Positions 18,193 to 27,477 of a stretch of DNA of 59,530 nucleotides are shown in pieces. The position numbers were made by a program, and so were the translations under genes. Position 1 is the first letter of the stretch. The number at the start of each line of letters is the position of its first letter. Source of the DNA: Akkermansia muciniphila (GTDB taxonomy: Bacteria > Verrucomicrobiota > Verrucomicrobiia > Limisphaerales > BJHT01). The notes beneath the pieces are model-generated. The model saw only the letters and a list, made by a program, of their open reading frames with translations, was not told where the DNA came from and did no database searches. Location of the stretch: the NCBI GenBank assembly GCA_945861535.1, contig CAMAUZ010000046.1, forward strand, positions 1 to 59,530. Reading direction: 5' to 3'.

Positions 18193-18325
18193 GGGAGTAA
18201 TTAGTGATTAGTAATTAGCAGGCAACAACCCGTAACCTCCCCTCACGAATCACGGATCACGAATCACCCTCCCCAGACCCCAGACCCCAGACCCTAGCCC
18301 CCAGCCCCCAGACCCCATCCCCCTC
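18193..18325. repeat. Heptamer arrays (TAATTAG, GAATCAC, AGACCCC)
   Basis: Three different degenerate arrays with a 7 bp period stand in series: TAATTAG/TGATTAG/TAATTAG near 18198-18220, GAATCAC/GGATCAC/GAATCAC near 18247-18267, and AGACCCC repeated near 18274-18325. They fill the gap between the Sel1 gene and the debranching enzyme. They resemble the short tandemly repeated repetitive sequences described in cyanobacteria. Confidence 0.7.
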
Positions 18326-18330
18326 CCCGC

Positions 18331-21300
18331 ATGGACCAACCCCCCATCTCCCCGCCCGCCGGCACGCGTCTCCTCCGCTACGTCGGCGACACCGCCCAGT
18401 TCACCCTCGGCGGTGGTGGCACCAACTTCGCGCCCGACCAAGGCTGGCAGGCCCGTCTGCGCACCGACCTCGGCCGCGCCGCGCTGCTGCGCCAGGAAAT
18501 CATCCGCTCCCATTTTCACCATGTGCCGCTCGCCGGCGCGTCGTGGCATGACGTGCCGATGCGCTGGGAAAACGACCACTGGACCGCCACCATTCCGCTC
18601 ACCGAAGTCGGCTACTTCCGCGCCAAGCCGTACGCGCTCAACGCCCTCGGCCGCCAGTTCTGGGCCGGCGGCTCGGACCTCGGCATCACCGTCCACCCCG
18701 ATTCCTATCGCACGGCCAACACCATCTACTGCGCCTTCCCGCGCATGTTCGGCCCCGGCAAAACCGCCGCGAAAACCAAGGACGACCATCTCGAACAACG
18801 CCTCCAGCTCCTCGACCAAAACGGCTACACCGTCATCCCGCCCTCGGGAAAACTCCGCGACCTCACGCGCGAACTCCCGCACATCTTCGACACCCTCGGC
18901 TGCCGCATTCTCCATCTGCTGCCCGTCACGCCCACGCCCACGACCTACGCGCGCTTCGGCCGTTTCGGCAGTCCGTACGCGTGCCAGGAACTCACCGGCG
19001 TCGATCCCGCGCTCGTCGAGTTCGACAAACAAACCACCGGCATCGACCAGTTCTGCGAACTCGCCGACGGCGTGCATCAACGCGGCGGCCGCCTCTTCCT
19101 CGACATCGTCATCAACCACACCGGCTGGGGCGCGCCGCTTTGGGAAAATCATCCCGAATGGTACCTCCGCAAACCCGACGGCGAATTCATCAGCCCCGGC
19201 GCGTGGGGCAACATCTGGGAAGACCTCGTCGAACTCGAACACACGCACCCCGAGCTGTGGGAATATCTCTCCGAAGTTTTTCTCACCTGGTGCCGCCGCG
19301 GCGTGGACGGCTTCCGCTGCGACGCCGGCTACAAAGTCCCCACCGTCGCGTGGCAGTACATCACCGCCCGCGTCCGCCAGGAATTTCCCGACACGATCTT
19401 TCTCCTCGAAGGCCTCGGCGGTTCGTGGGCGGCCACCGAAACGCTCCTCACCGAGGGCGGCATGCAGTGGGCGTACTCCGAGTTGTTTCAAAATTACACC
19501 GGCGCAGAAGTCGCCGGCTACCTCGAGAACAGCCCGCAGGCCCGCAATGTCGGCGTCATGGTTCATTACAGCGAGACGCACGATAACAACCGCCTCGCCG
19601 CCCGCGGTCGCGCCTGGTCGCTCCTGCGCAACCGCCTCTGCGCGCTCACCAGCGTCAGCGGCGGTTTCGGCTTCACCTGCGGCGTGGAATGGCTCGCTGC
19701 CGAACAGGTCAACGTCCACTCCAGCCGCGGCCTGAACTGGGGCAACTCCGACCATCTCGTCCCCGAACTCGCCCGCCTGAATCATCTCCTCGCGCATCAT
19801 CCCGCGTTCTTCGACGGCGCGAAACTCACGCGTCTCAGCGCACTCGACTCGCCCGTGTACGCGCTCCTCCGCGAACCCGCCATCGGCCGCGACGCCCTGC
19901 TCGTCCTCGTCAACACCGACCCCGAGCGCGCGCAAACCTTCCATCTCAGCGAAGCCCACTACCGCGCCCTCGGCGACCTGCGCCACGAACTCCTCGGCCA
20001 GCCGCGCCCCAACACCCAGCCCAATCACCTCGGCCAGATCGCCCTCGAGCTCGCACCCGCCGCCTGCCACTGCCTCGCCGCGCAAGCCCTTCCCGAAACT
20101 CCCGCCGGCGACACCTACCGCCGCACCCGCGCGCAAACCGCCTGGGGCCTCACCGCGTTGAGCCGCTTCTGGCCGATTGAAAATGTCGCCGTCTTCGATG
20201 GCGCGGTCCTCGCCGAATTCGTGGACACGCGCCCCGCGCAATTCCTCGCGGCCATCCAGCAGGTCGATCGCGATCTCGCGCGCCAGGACTGGGCTGAAGC
20301 GCTCGTGCGCCTGCTCGACAAAAATCTTTTCCCGCAAGTCGTCACCTGGCGGCTCGCCGACCGCCGCCGCATCGTGCCCGTGCCGCCGCACCACTGGCTG
20401 CTCATCCACGACGACCTTCCCTTCCGCGCGCACCTCCAGCTCGGCGACAAAACCCGCCCGGTGAATGTCGAATCCATCGCCGTGCGCGACGGCCATGTCG
20501 CCTGCTTCCCGCCGCGCGAGCACGCCGCCGACGCCGAGCTGCACCTCGAACGCTTCGCCGCCGCCAGCCTCGCCGACCGCCGCCTCGCCGCGCGCGTCCG
20601 CTACCTCACGCTGCCGCCCGATCTCGACGCCCCCGTTTTTTCCGCCAAAAAAATCGCCACCTCGCCGCTCGAAGCCCCGCTGGTCCTGCTCACCAACGGC
20701 CGCGGCGGCATGGCCCGCATGGCCGTCGATCTCGGCGCGGTGAAATCCAAGTACGATTGCGTCCTCGCCGCGAATCTCCACGCGGCCGTGCCCGTGGACC
20801 GCCACGTCTTCGTCAAGCGCGCCCGCGTCTGGGTCAATGCCGACGGCTTCATCACCGCGCTCAACATCGAGAACCTCGTGCGTTTCGAGCCCGGCCCGCC
20901 GGCGCACTGGCGCTTCGTCGCCAACGCCGGCAACGGCCGCAGCGCCGAAATTCATCTCGAAGCCGACCTCGCCGAAGATCAAAACCTCGTCGTCTTCCGT
21001 TTCAGCCGCCCCGCCGCCGCGCCCTTGCTTGGTCGCGATCTGCCCGACGAATGCCGCGTCACCCTCACCGTGCGCCTCGACATCGAGGACCGCGGCTTCC
21101 ATTCCGAAACCAAGCACAACGACGGCTCACATCATCATTTCACCCGCCACAGCCACGCGCTGCGCGAGCGCCCCGGCTTCGCCTTCACGCCCGCGCCCGA
21201 CCGCCAGATGCGCGCCTGGTCCACCGCCGGCGCGTATCATCACGAAGCCGAGTGGTCGCACAATCTCCCGCACGTGATCGAAGCCAGCCGCGGCCAGGAA

Positions 21301-22770
21301 GGCGCGGGCGACGCGTTCAGCCCCGGCTGGTTCGAGATTCCCCTCGCAAAAGGCGCCGACGCCTGCCTCGCCACCAACGCCGAAGCCGAAGCCCACGACC
21401 CCGCGCCCGCGCAACTCCGTTTCCTGCTCGCCCAGCGCCGCACCGCGAATGCCGCCGCCATCCAGCGCGCCCAGCTTCCCGAGAGCGATCACTTCGGCCG
21501 CCAGCTCGCCCTTGCCACGCACGCATTCGTCGTGCGCCGCGGCGCGGGCAAAACCGTGATCGCCGGTTATCCCTGGTTCCTCGACTGGGGCCGCGACTCG
21601 CTCATCTGCGCGCGCGGCCTGCTCGCCGCCGGAATGCTCGACGAAGTGCGGCAGCTCCTCCAGGTCTTCGGCCGCTTCGCCGAAAACGGCACCCTGCCCA
21701 ACACCATCCACGGCGAAGACGCCACCAATCGCGACACCACCGACGCCCCGCTCTGGTTCGGCGTCGTCTGCGAAGAAGCCGCCGCCGCTTTCACCGCTCT
21801 GCCATCGAGTCCATCGGGTCAATCGGGTCAGTCGGGTCCACCCCGTCCACACACCCCCACCGCCTTCTACGCAACCCCCGTCGATGACCACGCCCGCACC
21901 CTCGCCGACGTCCTCCGCGAAATCGCCGAGGGCTACCTTCGCGGCACGCCCAACGGCATCCGCGTGGACGACGAATCCGCCCTTGTCTGGAGTCCCAGCC
22001 ACTTCACCTGGATGGACACCAACTACCCCGCCGGCACGCCGCGCCAAGGCTACCCCGTCGAAATCCAAGTCCTCTGGATTCGCCTCCTGCGCCAGTTGGA
22101 AACCATCTCCCCCGCCCGCGAAAAAACCCGCTGGGCCACGCTCGCCAACCGCGCCCAAGCCTCGTTCGAACGCCACTTCTGGCTCGAAGACCGCGGCTAC
22201 CTCGCCGACCTCATCATCGCCACACCCGGCCAGCGCGCCGCCGAAGCCACACTCGACACCGCCCTCCGCAGCAACGGCCTCCTCGCCGTCGCCTTCGGAT
22301 TCCTCACCGGCGAACGCGCCCGCCGCTGCGTCGCCGCCGCCCTCCAACACCTCGTCGTCCCCGGCGCGCTCCGCACCCTCGCCCCGCTCCCCGTCGAATC
22401 GCCCCTCCCCATCCACGGCCCGCACGGACAACTCCTGAACAACCCCGCCGAACCCTACTGGCCGCGCTACGACGGCGACGAAGACACCCGCCGCAAGCCC
22501 GCCTACCACAACGGCACCGCGTGGACCTGGACCTTCCCCGTCTTCTGCGAAGCCCTCGCCCGCGCCTGGGATTTCTCCCCCACCGCCACCGCCGCCGCGC
22601 GCGCCTACCTTGGCAGCATGGACCGCCTCCTCAAAACCGGCTGCCTCGGCCACCTCCCCGAAATCGTGGACGGCGACACCCCGCACACCCAGCGCGGCTG
22701 CGACGCCCAAGCCTGGGGCGCCACCGAAGCCCTCCGCGTCTGGAAACTCCTCACCACCCCCAGTCCGTAG
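18331..22770 (+). CDS. Fused GH13-GH133 glycogen debranching enzyme
   Basis: 1,479 residues. The N-terminal half is a GH13-type catalytic module with DIVINHTG (about 258-265), nucleophile candidate Asp331 in GFRCDAGY, acid/base Glu360 in FLLEG, and the ETHDNN motif at 415-420 (Asp418). The C-terminal half is a GH133 amylo-1,6-glucosidase module with AGYPWFLDWGRDSL (about 1077-1090), GTLPNTI and HNGTAWTW. The pairing of a 4-alpha-glucanotransferase with an amylo-1,6-glucosidase is that of eukaryotic-type debranching enzymes; bacterial enzymes are more often single-module. A Ser/Gly/Pro linker near residues 1156-1172 is encoded by a 9 bp tandem repeat (21801-21850) and lies inside the GH133 part. 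The TAG stop lies inside a dispersed 25 bp repeat. It probably works with the phosphorylase at 52.5 kb. Confidence 0.88.
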   Translation: MDQPPISPPAGTRLLRYVGDTAQFTLGGGGTNFAPDQGWQARLRTDLGRAALLRQEIIRSHFHHVPLAGASWHDVPMRWENDHWTATIPLTEVGYFRAKPYALNALGRQFWAGGSDLGITVHPDSYRTANTIYCAFPRMFGPGKTAAKTKDDHLEQRLQLLDQNGYTVIPPSGKLRDLTRELPHIFDTLGCRILHLLPVTPTPTTYARFGRFGSPYACQELTGVDPALVEFDKQTTGIDQFCELADGVHQRGGRLFLDIVINHTGWGAPLWENHPEWYLRKPDGEFISPGAWGNIWEDLVELEHTHPELWEYLSEVFLTWCRRGVDGFRCDAGYKVPTVAWQYITARVRQEFPDTIFLLEGLGGSWAATETLLTEGGMQWAYSELFQNYTGAEVAGYLENSPQARNVGVMVHYSETHDNNRLAARGRAWSLLRNRLCALTSVSGGFGFTCGVEWLAAEQVNVHSSRGLNWGNSDHLVPELARLNHLLAHHPAFFDGAKLTRLSALDSPVYALLREPAIGRDALLVLVNTDPERAQTFHLSEAHYRALGDLRHELLGQPRPNTQPNHLGQIALELAPAACHCLAAQALPETPAGDTYRRTRAQTAWGLTALSRFWPIENVAVFDGAVLAEFVDTRPAQFLAAIQQVDRDLARQDWAEALVRLLDKNLFPQVVTWRLADRRRIVPVPPHHWLLIHDDLPFRAHLQLGDKTRPVNVESIAVRDGHVACFPPREHAADAELHLERFAAASLADRRLAARVRYLTLPPDLDAPVFSAKKIATSPLEAPLVLLTNGRGGMARMAVDLGAVKSKYDCVLAANLHAAVPVDRHVFVKRARVWVNADGFITALNIENLVRFEPGPPAHWRFVANAGNGRSAEIHLEADLAEDQNLVVFRFSRPAAAPLLGRDLPDECRVTLTVRLDIEDRGFHSETKHNDGSHHHFTRHSHALRERPGFAFTPAPDRQMRAWSTAGAYHHEAEWSHNLPHVIEASRGQEGAGDAFSPGWFEIPLAKGADACLATNAEAEAHDPAPAQLRFLLAQRRTANAAAIQRAQLPESDHFGRQLALATHAFVVRRGAGKTVIAGYPWFLDWGRDSLICARGLLAAGMLDEVRQLLQVFGRFAENGTLPNTIHGEDATNRDTTDAPLWFGVVCEEAAAAFTALPSSPSGQSGQSGPPRPHTPTAFYATPVDDHARTLADVLREIAEGYLRGTPNGIRVDDESALVWSPSHFTWMDTNYPAGTPRQGYPVEIQVLWIRLLRQLETISPAREKTRWATLANRAQASFERHFWLEDRGYLADLIIATPGQRAAEATLDTALRSNGLLAVAFGFLTGERARRCVAAALQHLVVPGALRTLAPLPVESPLPIHGPHGQLLNNPAEPYWPRYDGDEDTRRKPAYHNGTAWTWTFPVFCEALARAWDFSPTATAAARAYLGSMDRLLKTGCLGHLPEIVDGDTPHTQRGCDAQAWGATEALRVWKLLTTPSP

Positions 22771-22829
22771 CCGCCGACGTGAGGAGGCGGATGGGACGTG
22801 CCCGAAATGCGGGGCGATCCGCCTCCCCT
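22767..22829. repeat. Dispersed repeat with hairpin that supplies the stop codon
   Basis: Positions 22767-22791 are identical over 25 bp to 11732-11756 and include the TAG stop of the debranching enzyme. A perfect 9 bp stem, GAGGCGGAT at 22783 and ATCCGCCTC near 22819, closes a hairpin that could also end transcription, although no T-run follows. Confidence 0.7.
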
Positions 22830-23426
22830 ACCCGGTAAACACACGACTTTCCACCCCCCCGTTCCTATCCGCGTTAATCCGTGTCCCCCCGTGGTCGAAC
22901 CGCCGTTTTCAGATTCATGTTTAGGGCTATTCCCTTGCCTCAACCGACAGCTACGCCCCGACATTCTTACCGCCAATCGTGCTATTTTTGCTGGCAAGAC
23001 CAACGGGAGTTGAGTCAAGGCGATGGACCTCATTTCCTTATCTTTTACCGCCCATCTCTTACCAAAAACTTCCCCGGAATCACCCTCACGAACAGTGGCC
23101 AGGCCTTCGCCGAGCGATCACCCATCGACTGAACTTTTCACAATCACGGGGCTGCCGGACCGGCTCGACGAGGTGGCGGCGCAGGCAAGCAAGCTGATCC
23201 AGCGCCCGACCCTGAAGTGAGGGTAAAAGATGCGGGGTAAAAGATGGGAAAGCTCTGCTGTTTTTCAGAACTATGTCTTTGCCTCTGCCGACAGCGACGC
23301 ACCGAAATCTATGCCGCCAGTTGTGCCATTTGTGGTGGCCAGATCAACGCGAGTTGAGCCAAGAGGACAGCCCGGTTCATTTTTCGCCGACTCCTTAACG
23401 CCGGCACGCTGGTCGGCGAGAGGCAC
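22830..23426. repeat. Intergenic region with an imperfect direct repeat
   Basis: Two direct copies of a roughly 100 bp segment, 22935-23036 and 23279-23386, are about 70-75% identical by eye. In both, one frame gives a similar peptide: P-x-P-T-A-T-x-R ... RQ-x-C ... W-x-DQRELSQ. Short GGTAAAAGATG motifs occur as a tandem at 23219-23248 and inverted near 23040-23065. A degenerate 'atccgcgttaatccgtgt' array lies at 22868-22900. No intact gene is recognised. Confidence 0.55.
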
Positions 23427-24314
23427 CTACTTCTGCTTCCCCACCCGCTTCGTCGCCGGCGCCTTCAACGCTTTGAACTCCCGCGTCAGCGACGTCAGCG
23501 ACGCCTCGATGCCCATGCGTTCGAGGCTGCTCGCGCCGACGAAGCCGACGGCGTCGGTGTTTTGCAAAACGCGCCCGGCGTCCGCGGGCGTGTTGATCGG
23601 GCCCCCGTGGGCGAGGAAGAAGATGTCTTTCCGCACGCGGCGCGCGGCGGCGATGATTTCCTGCGTGCGTTGGATCGCGAAATCCCACGTCACCACCGCG
23701 TTTTTCACACCGATGCTGCCGCCCACCGTGGTGCCGACATGGGCGATGATCGCGTCCGCGCCCGCCTTGGCCATCGCGACCGCTTCGTCCGGCGTCGCGA
23801 CATAAACGATGGAGAACAGGTCCATTTTCCGGGCCAGCGCGACCATCTCGAATTCCTTCTGCACACTCATGCCGGTCTCCTCGAGCACGCCGCGGAAGTG
23901 ACCGTCCACAATCGTGTGCGTCGGGAAATTGTTCACGCCGCTGAAGCCCATCTCCTTCACGCGCCCCAGCCAGTGCCACATCCGGCGGCGCGGGTCCGTG
24001 GCGTGAACGCCGCAGATCACCGGCACTTCCTCCACGACCGGGAGCACCTCGTATTCGCCAATCTCCATCGCGATGGCGTTGGCGTCGCCGTAGGCCATGA
24101 GGCCGCAGGTCGAGCCGTGGCCCATCATGCGAAAGCGCCCCGAGTTATAGATGATGAGCAGGTCCGCGCCGCCCTGCTCGATGAACTTGGCGCTGATGCC
24201 CGAACCCGCGCCGGCGGCGATGATGGCGTCGCCTTTTTTCAACGTGGCGCGCAGCCGCTCCACGACTTCTTTGCGGGTGTAGGGATTACCTTTTCCAGTC
24301 CACGGGTTCGGCAT
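23427..24314 (-). CDS. TIM-barrel protein of the phosphoenolpyruvate hydrolase-like family (PF09370 type)
   Basis: 295 residues, cytoplasmic, no signal peptide. Family-like segments include AAGAGSGISAKF near the N-terminus, GGADLLIIYNSGR, VPVICGVHATDP, THTIVDGHFRG, IIAHVGTTVGG and FFLAHGGPI. Proteins of this family are annotated as PEP hydrolase-like or TIM-barrel signal transduction proteins, and their bacterial chemistry is poorly defined. They often stand beside Tm-1-like (UPF0261) genes, which are absent here. The gene is divergent from the MFS transporter at 25.2 kb, and the 856 bp between them is packed with palindromes. A role in the same carbon-source pathway is inference from position. 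Confidence 0.82.
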   Translation of the reverse strand: MPNPWTGKGNPYTRKEVVERLRATLKKGDAIIAAGAGSGISAKFIEQGGADLLIIYNSGRFRMMGHGSTCGLMAYGDANAIAMEIGEYEVLPVVEEVPVICGVHATDPRRRMWHWLGRVKEMGFSGVNNFPTHTIVDGHFRGVLEETGMSVQKEFEMVALARKMDLFSIVYVATPDEAVAMAKAGADAIIAHVGTTVGGSIGVKNAVVTWDFAIQRTQEIIAAARRVRKDIFFLAHGGPINTPADAGRVLQNTDAVGFVGASSLERMGIEASLTSLTREFKALKAPATKRVGKQK

Positions 24315-24400
24315 AAGTCGTTCGTTTTAGTTTCAGGAAATTGGCGACAGCCAGCGTGCCGCGACCGTAGCAACCGAACCGCGCAGGCGAACAGGCAAAA

Positions 24401-24668
24401 TGCGCCCGGAGCGCCGCTCCCGGGCGCATCTCAGTTTCCTGCAACCTGCGGCGGCACGCGCGCGGGCGCGGTGGGGCAGGCATCCTTGCCTGCCAGTTCG
24501 GGCGGCGTCCCTGCCGCCCGTTTCCATGGCCGAGCACCCCCGCCGAACTGGGAAGACGGGGCAAAGATGCCCCGCCCACTGGAAGGCAAAGATGCCTGCC
24601 CCACCCGGCTGGCGCGGACGCCAATCCGCGTGCAAGAAACAGAGCTGCGCCCCAACGCTCCGGGCGCA
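24401..24668. repeat. 268 bp nested palindrome, GTTCGGGCGGC family, copy 1
   Basis: Outer arms TGCGCCCGGAGCG (24401-24413) and CGCTCCGGGCGCA (24656-24668) enclose CAGTTTC.../...GAAACAG, then inner arms at 24471-24490 (GTGGGGCAGGC, hairpin GCAGGC/GCCTGC) and 24585-24604 (GCCTGCCCCAC). The centre carries AGTTCGGGCGGC and GCCGCCCG. Related copies lie at 27603-27704 and 45185-45318. Confidence 0.8.
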
Positions 24669-24683
24669 TCCTGACACTGCCCC

Positions 24684-25075
24684 TGGAGCGCCGGCCTCCG
24701 ACCCCGCGGCCTCCGACCCGCGGCCTGCGAGCACGATGGCACTGCGCGCCGGATCGGAGATCGGCGCTCCGCAGGGGCTGCTATGCCGCGTCGAGACCAG
24801 TGTCGAGCTGCGCCCCGACCGCAGCCGCGGGGAAATTTTTTCTGGCCACACCCGGAGCCGCAGTCATAAACACGGGCATTCATCCGCCACTCCATTTGCC
24901 CAGCATGAAACCGCGCCGCAGCGGCCCGGATTATTGCCAGGCGGAGACAAGGCTCCGGCAAATTCCCAGCTCCCTTGGTTCAATGAACGCGCGCTCCCTC
25001 ACGCCGGCCCGCCCCCGCTGGGGACGGCGGAATCGCCACCCGCTCCCGGCGGGCGATGGTTGGCGTGAGGGAGAA
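24684..25075. repeat. Further palindromes upstream of the MFS gene
   Basis: Arms GGAGCGCCGGCCTCCGA (about 24684) and TCGGAGATCGGCGCTCC (about 24752) match in 15 of 17 positions. A second pair, CTCCCTCACGCC near 24990 and GGCGTGAGGGAG near 25063, lies just before the transporter gene. No promoter could be recognised in this repeat-filled stretch. Confidence 0.6.
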
Positions 25076-25170
25076 CCGCTCCGAACTCCCAGCCACGCAG
25101 CGAACAACCCGGACCATCGCGATCGTTGCCGCGCATGGCGCGCCACCAACCGAACGCCAGCGCCGCTCGC

Positions 25171-26496
25171 ATGACCACCGCCGCCGCCACCGAATTCCCC
25201 GACCTCCGCCGCAAGGTCGCGTGGCGCACGCTGCCGCTCGTATTCGTGCTCTACATCGTCGCGTATCTGGACCGCGCCAATGTCGGCTTCGCGAAGCTGC
25301 GCATGGCCGCCGACCTGAAATTTTCCGAGGAAGTGTTCGGCCTCGGCATCGGGATTTTCTTCATCGGCTACCTGCTGCTCGAAATCCCCGGCGCGCTCCT
25401 GGTCGAGCGCTGGAGCGCACGGAAATGGTTCGCCCGCATTCTCATCTCGTGGGGCTTCATCTCGGCGCTCACGGCCTTTGTCCGCACGCCGATGGAATTT
25501 TACGTCGCGCGCTTTTTGCTCGGCGTGGCGGAGGCCGGATTCTTTCCCGGCATCATCGTTTACTTCACGCACTGGTTCACGAGCCGGGACCGCGCGCGGG
25601 CGCTCTCGGGACTCGTCATGGCGGTGCCGTTCAGCCTCGCGCTGGGCGCGCCAGTGTCGGGCCTGCTGCTCGACGTGAACTGGCTCGGGCTGGCCGGCTG
25701 GAAATGGCTCTTCATCGTGGAAGGTCTGCCCGCCGTCGCGCTCGGCGTCGTGACGTTGCTCTGGATGACCGACCGGCCGCGCCACGCGCAATGGCTCACG
25801 CCCGCGGAGCGCGATCATCTCGAAAACCAGCTCGCCGCCGAGGCGCGCGCCAAGGACAGCGGCGGCGGCACGACCGTCTGGCAGGCGCTGCGGCTGCGCA
25901 ATGTCTGGCTGCTCGCGCTCGGCATTTTCGCCGCCAACACCGGCGGCTACGCCCTCGCCTTCTGGCTGCCGACGACGGTGAAGAATCTCTCGCAAGGCTC
26001 GGACCGCGCGACCCTGCTCTACAGCGGCCTGTTTTTCGCCTGCGGCATGATCGGCGTGTATGTCTCGGGGCAATCCTCCGACCGCAGCGGCGACCGCAAA
26101 TGGCATTGCGTCGGCGGCATGGTCGCGACCGCGCTGTGCCTCGCGGGCAGCGCGCTTCCCGGCCAGCCGTTCCCGCTCGTGATGACCTGGCTGTTCGCCA
26201 CCGGGCTGGTCGCGTTTTTCTGGCCGTCGCCGTTCTGGGCGCTGCCGACCGTCACGCTCACGGCCTCGACCGCCGCCGTTTCCATCGGGTTCATCAACAT
26301 GCTCGCGAACCTTGCGGGCTACTTCGGCAACCACTTCACCGGCTGGCTGCGCAAGCACGACGCGACCGAAAGCACCTGCTTGTTCTTCCTCGCCGCGTGC
26401 TATTTGCTCGGCGGCATCGTCGTCAGTTTCGTGAGCGTGAAAAAGACCACCACCGCCGGCCCGCCGCCGCCATTGCAACCCGATTTCAAAACATGA
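25171..26496 (+). CDS. MFS transporter, anion:cation symporter (ACS) family
   Basis: 441 residues from ATG 25171 (an ATG at 25126 would add a charged 15-residue leader). Twelve hydrophobic segments are readable. The loop after helix 1 has YLDRANVGFAKLRM, a mark of ACS-family carriers for tartrate, hexuronates, phthalate or other organic anions. The central loop carries the second basic motif (VSGQSSDRSGDRKW). The gene overlaps the following hydroxyacid dehydrogenase at ATGA, so the two are co-translated. This points to import of a sugar acid or hydroxy acid that the dehydrogenase then oxidises, or whose product it reduces; the substrate cannot be read from the sequence. Confidence 0.88.
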   Translation: MTTAAATEFPDLRRKVAWRTLPLVFVLYIVAYLDRANVGFAKLRMAADLKFSEEVFGLGIGIFFIGYLLLEIPGALLVERWSARKWFARILISWGFISALTAFVRTPMEFYVARFLLGVAEAGFFPGIIVYFTHWFTSRDRARALSGLVMAVPFSLALGAPVSGLLLDVNWLGLAGWKWLFIVEGLPAVALGVVTLLWMTDRPRHAQWLTPAERDHLENQLAAEARAKDSGGGTTVWQALRLRNVWLLALGIFAANTGGYALAFWLPTTVKNLSQGSDRATLLYSGLFFACGMIGVYVSGQSSDRSGDRKWHCVGGMVATALCLAGSALPGQPFPLVMTWLFATGLVAFFWPSPFWALPTVTLTASTAAVSIGFINMLANLAGYFGNHFTGWLRKHDATESTCLFFLAACYLLGGIVVSFVSVKKTTTAGPPPPLQPDFKT

Positions 26497-27470
26497 ACGC
26501 TGCCCAACCCACCGTGGTCATCACCGACTGGACCTTCCCCGACCTCGGCGTCGAGGCGGGAATCTTCCATGCCCATGGCCTCCAACTCCTCGCGCGCCAG
26601 TGCAAGTCCGAGGCGGAACTCATCGCCCTCTGCACCGACGCGGACGCGGTCATCACGCAATTCGCGCGCGTGAATGCCAACGTCATCGCCGCCCTAAAAA
26701 AAGCGCGCGCCATCGTGCGCTACGGCATCGGCGTGGACAACGTGGACCTCGACGCAGCCCGCGCGCGCGGTATCCCCGTGTGCAATGTGCCGGACTACTG
26801 CATCGACGAAGTCGCCGACCAGACGCTCGCTTTCATCCTCGCGACGACGCGCCAGGTCGTGACCCACGCGACCCATCTGCGCGCCGGCAAATGGGGCCTC
26901 GCGACGCCGCTCGCGGGCATGAAGACGCTGCGCGATCTCACGGCGGGCGTCGTCGGCTGCGGGCGCATCGGACGCGAGGTGGTGAGGCGCTTGCTCGCGT
27001 TCAAGTGCGCCGTGCTGGTGTTCGACCCCGTGGTACCGGCCGCCGAAATCGAGAAGCTCGGCGCGCGCTCCGTGAGCTTTGGCGACCTCCTGAGAAACGC
27101 GGACGTGCTCACGCTCCACTGTCCCTCCACGCCGCAGACGCGCCGCCTGATGAATCGCGAGGCCTTCGCGCAGCTCAAGCCTGGCGCCATTTTCATCAAC
27201 GTGGGCCGCGGTGATCTCGCCGATCCCGACGCGCTCACCGCCGCGTTGCAAAGCGGCCACCTCGGCGCGGCGGCGCTCGATGTGTTCGATCCCGAACCCA
27301 TTCCCGCCGGCCATCCGCTGCTCGCGATGCCGAACGTCATTCTCGCCCCGCACATCGCCTCGTGCAGCGTGCCCGCGGTGAAAAAACTACGCGAATCCGT
27401 GGCCCACATCGCGCTCGCCGCCGTGCGCGGCGAGGCGCTGACCACGGTCGTCAACGGAGTGAAACGATGA
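26493..27470 (+). CDS. D-isomer-specific 2-hydroxyacid dehydrogenase (CtBP/SerA-like)
   Basis: 325 residues, start ATG overlapping the MFS stop. The NAD-binding Rossmann motif is GCGRIG at 155-160, followed by Asp in VFDPV. The catalytic triad of the family is present: Arg239 (NVGRGD), Glu268 (FDPEP) and His287 (APHIAS). It lacks the ACT domain of full phosphoglycerate dehydrogenases and resembles C-terminal-binding-protein-like members. The reaction is reversible conversion of a D-2-hydroxy acid and NAD(P)+ to a 2-oxo acid. Its neighbours (transporter upstream; SDR and an E1-type decarboxylase downstream) suggest that it makes or uses the 2-oxo acid of this pathway. Confidence 0.9.
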   Translation: MNAAQPTVVITDWTFPDLGVEAGIFHAHGLQLLARQCKSEAELIALCTDADAVITQFARVNANVIAALKKARAIVRYGIGVDNVDLDAARARGIPVCNVPDYCIDEVADQTLAFILATTRQVVTHATHLRAGKWGLATPLAGMKTLRDLTAGVVGCGRIGREVVRRLLAFKCAVLVFDPVVPAAEIEKLGARSVSFGDLLRNADVLTLHCPSTPQTRRLMNREAFAQLKPGAIFINVGRGDLADPDALTAALQSGHLGAAALDVFDPEPIPAGHPLLAMPNVILAPHIASCSVPAVKKLRESVAHIALAAVRGEALTTVVNGVKR

Positions 27471-27477
27471 GCGCCCG

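Noticed and set aside
22783-22829. Intrinsic terminator after the debranching enzyme
   Set aside because: The stem is perfect, but no T-run follows and the hairpin is part of a dispersed repeat; it is kept only as a repeat.
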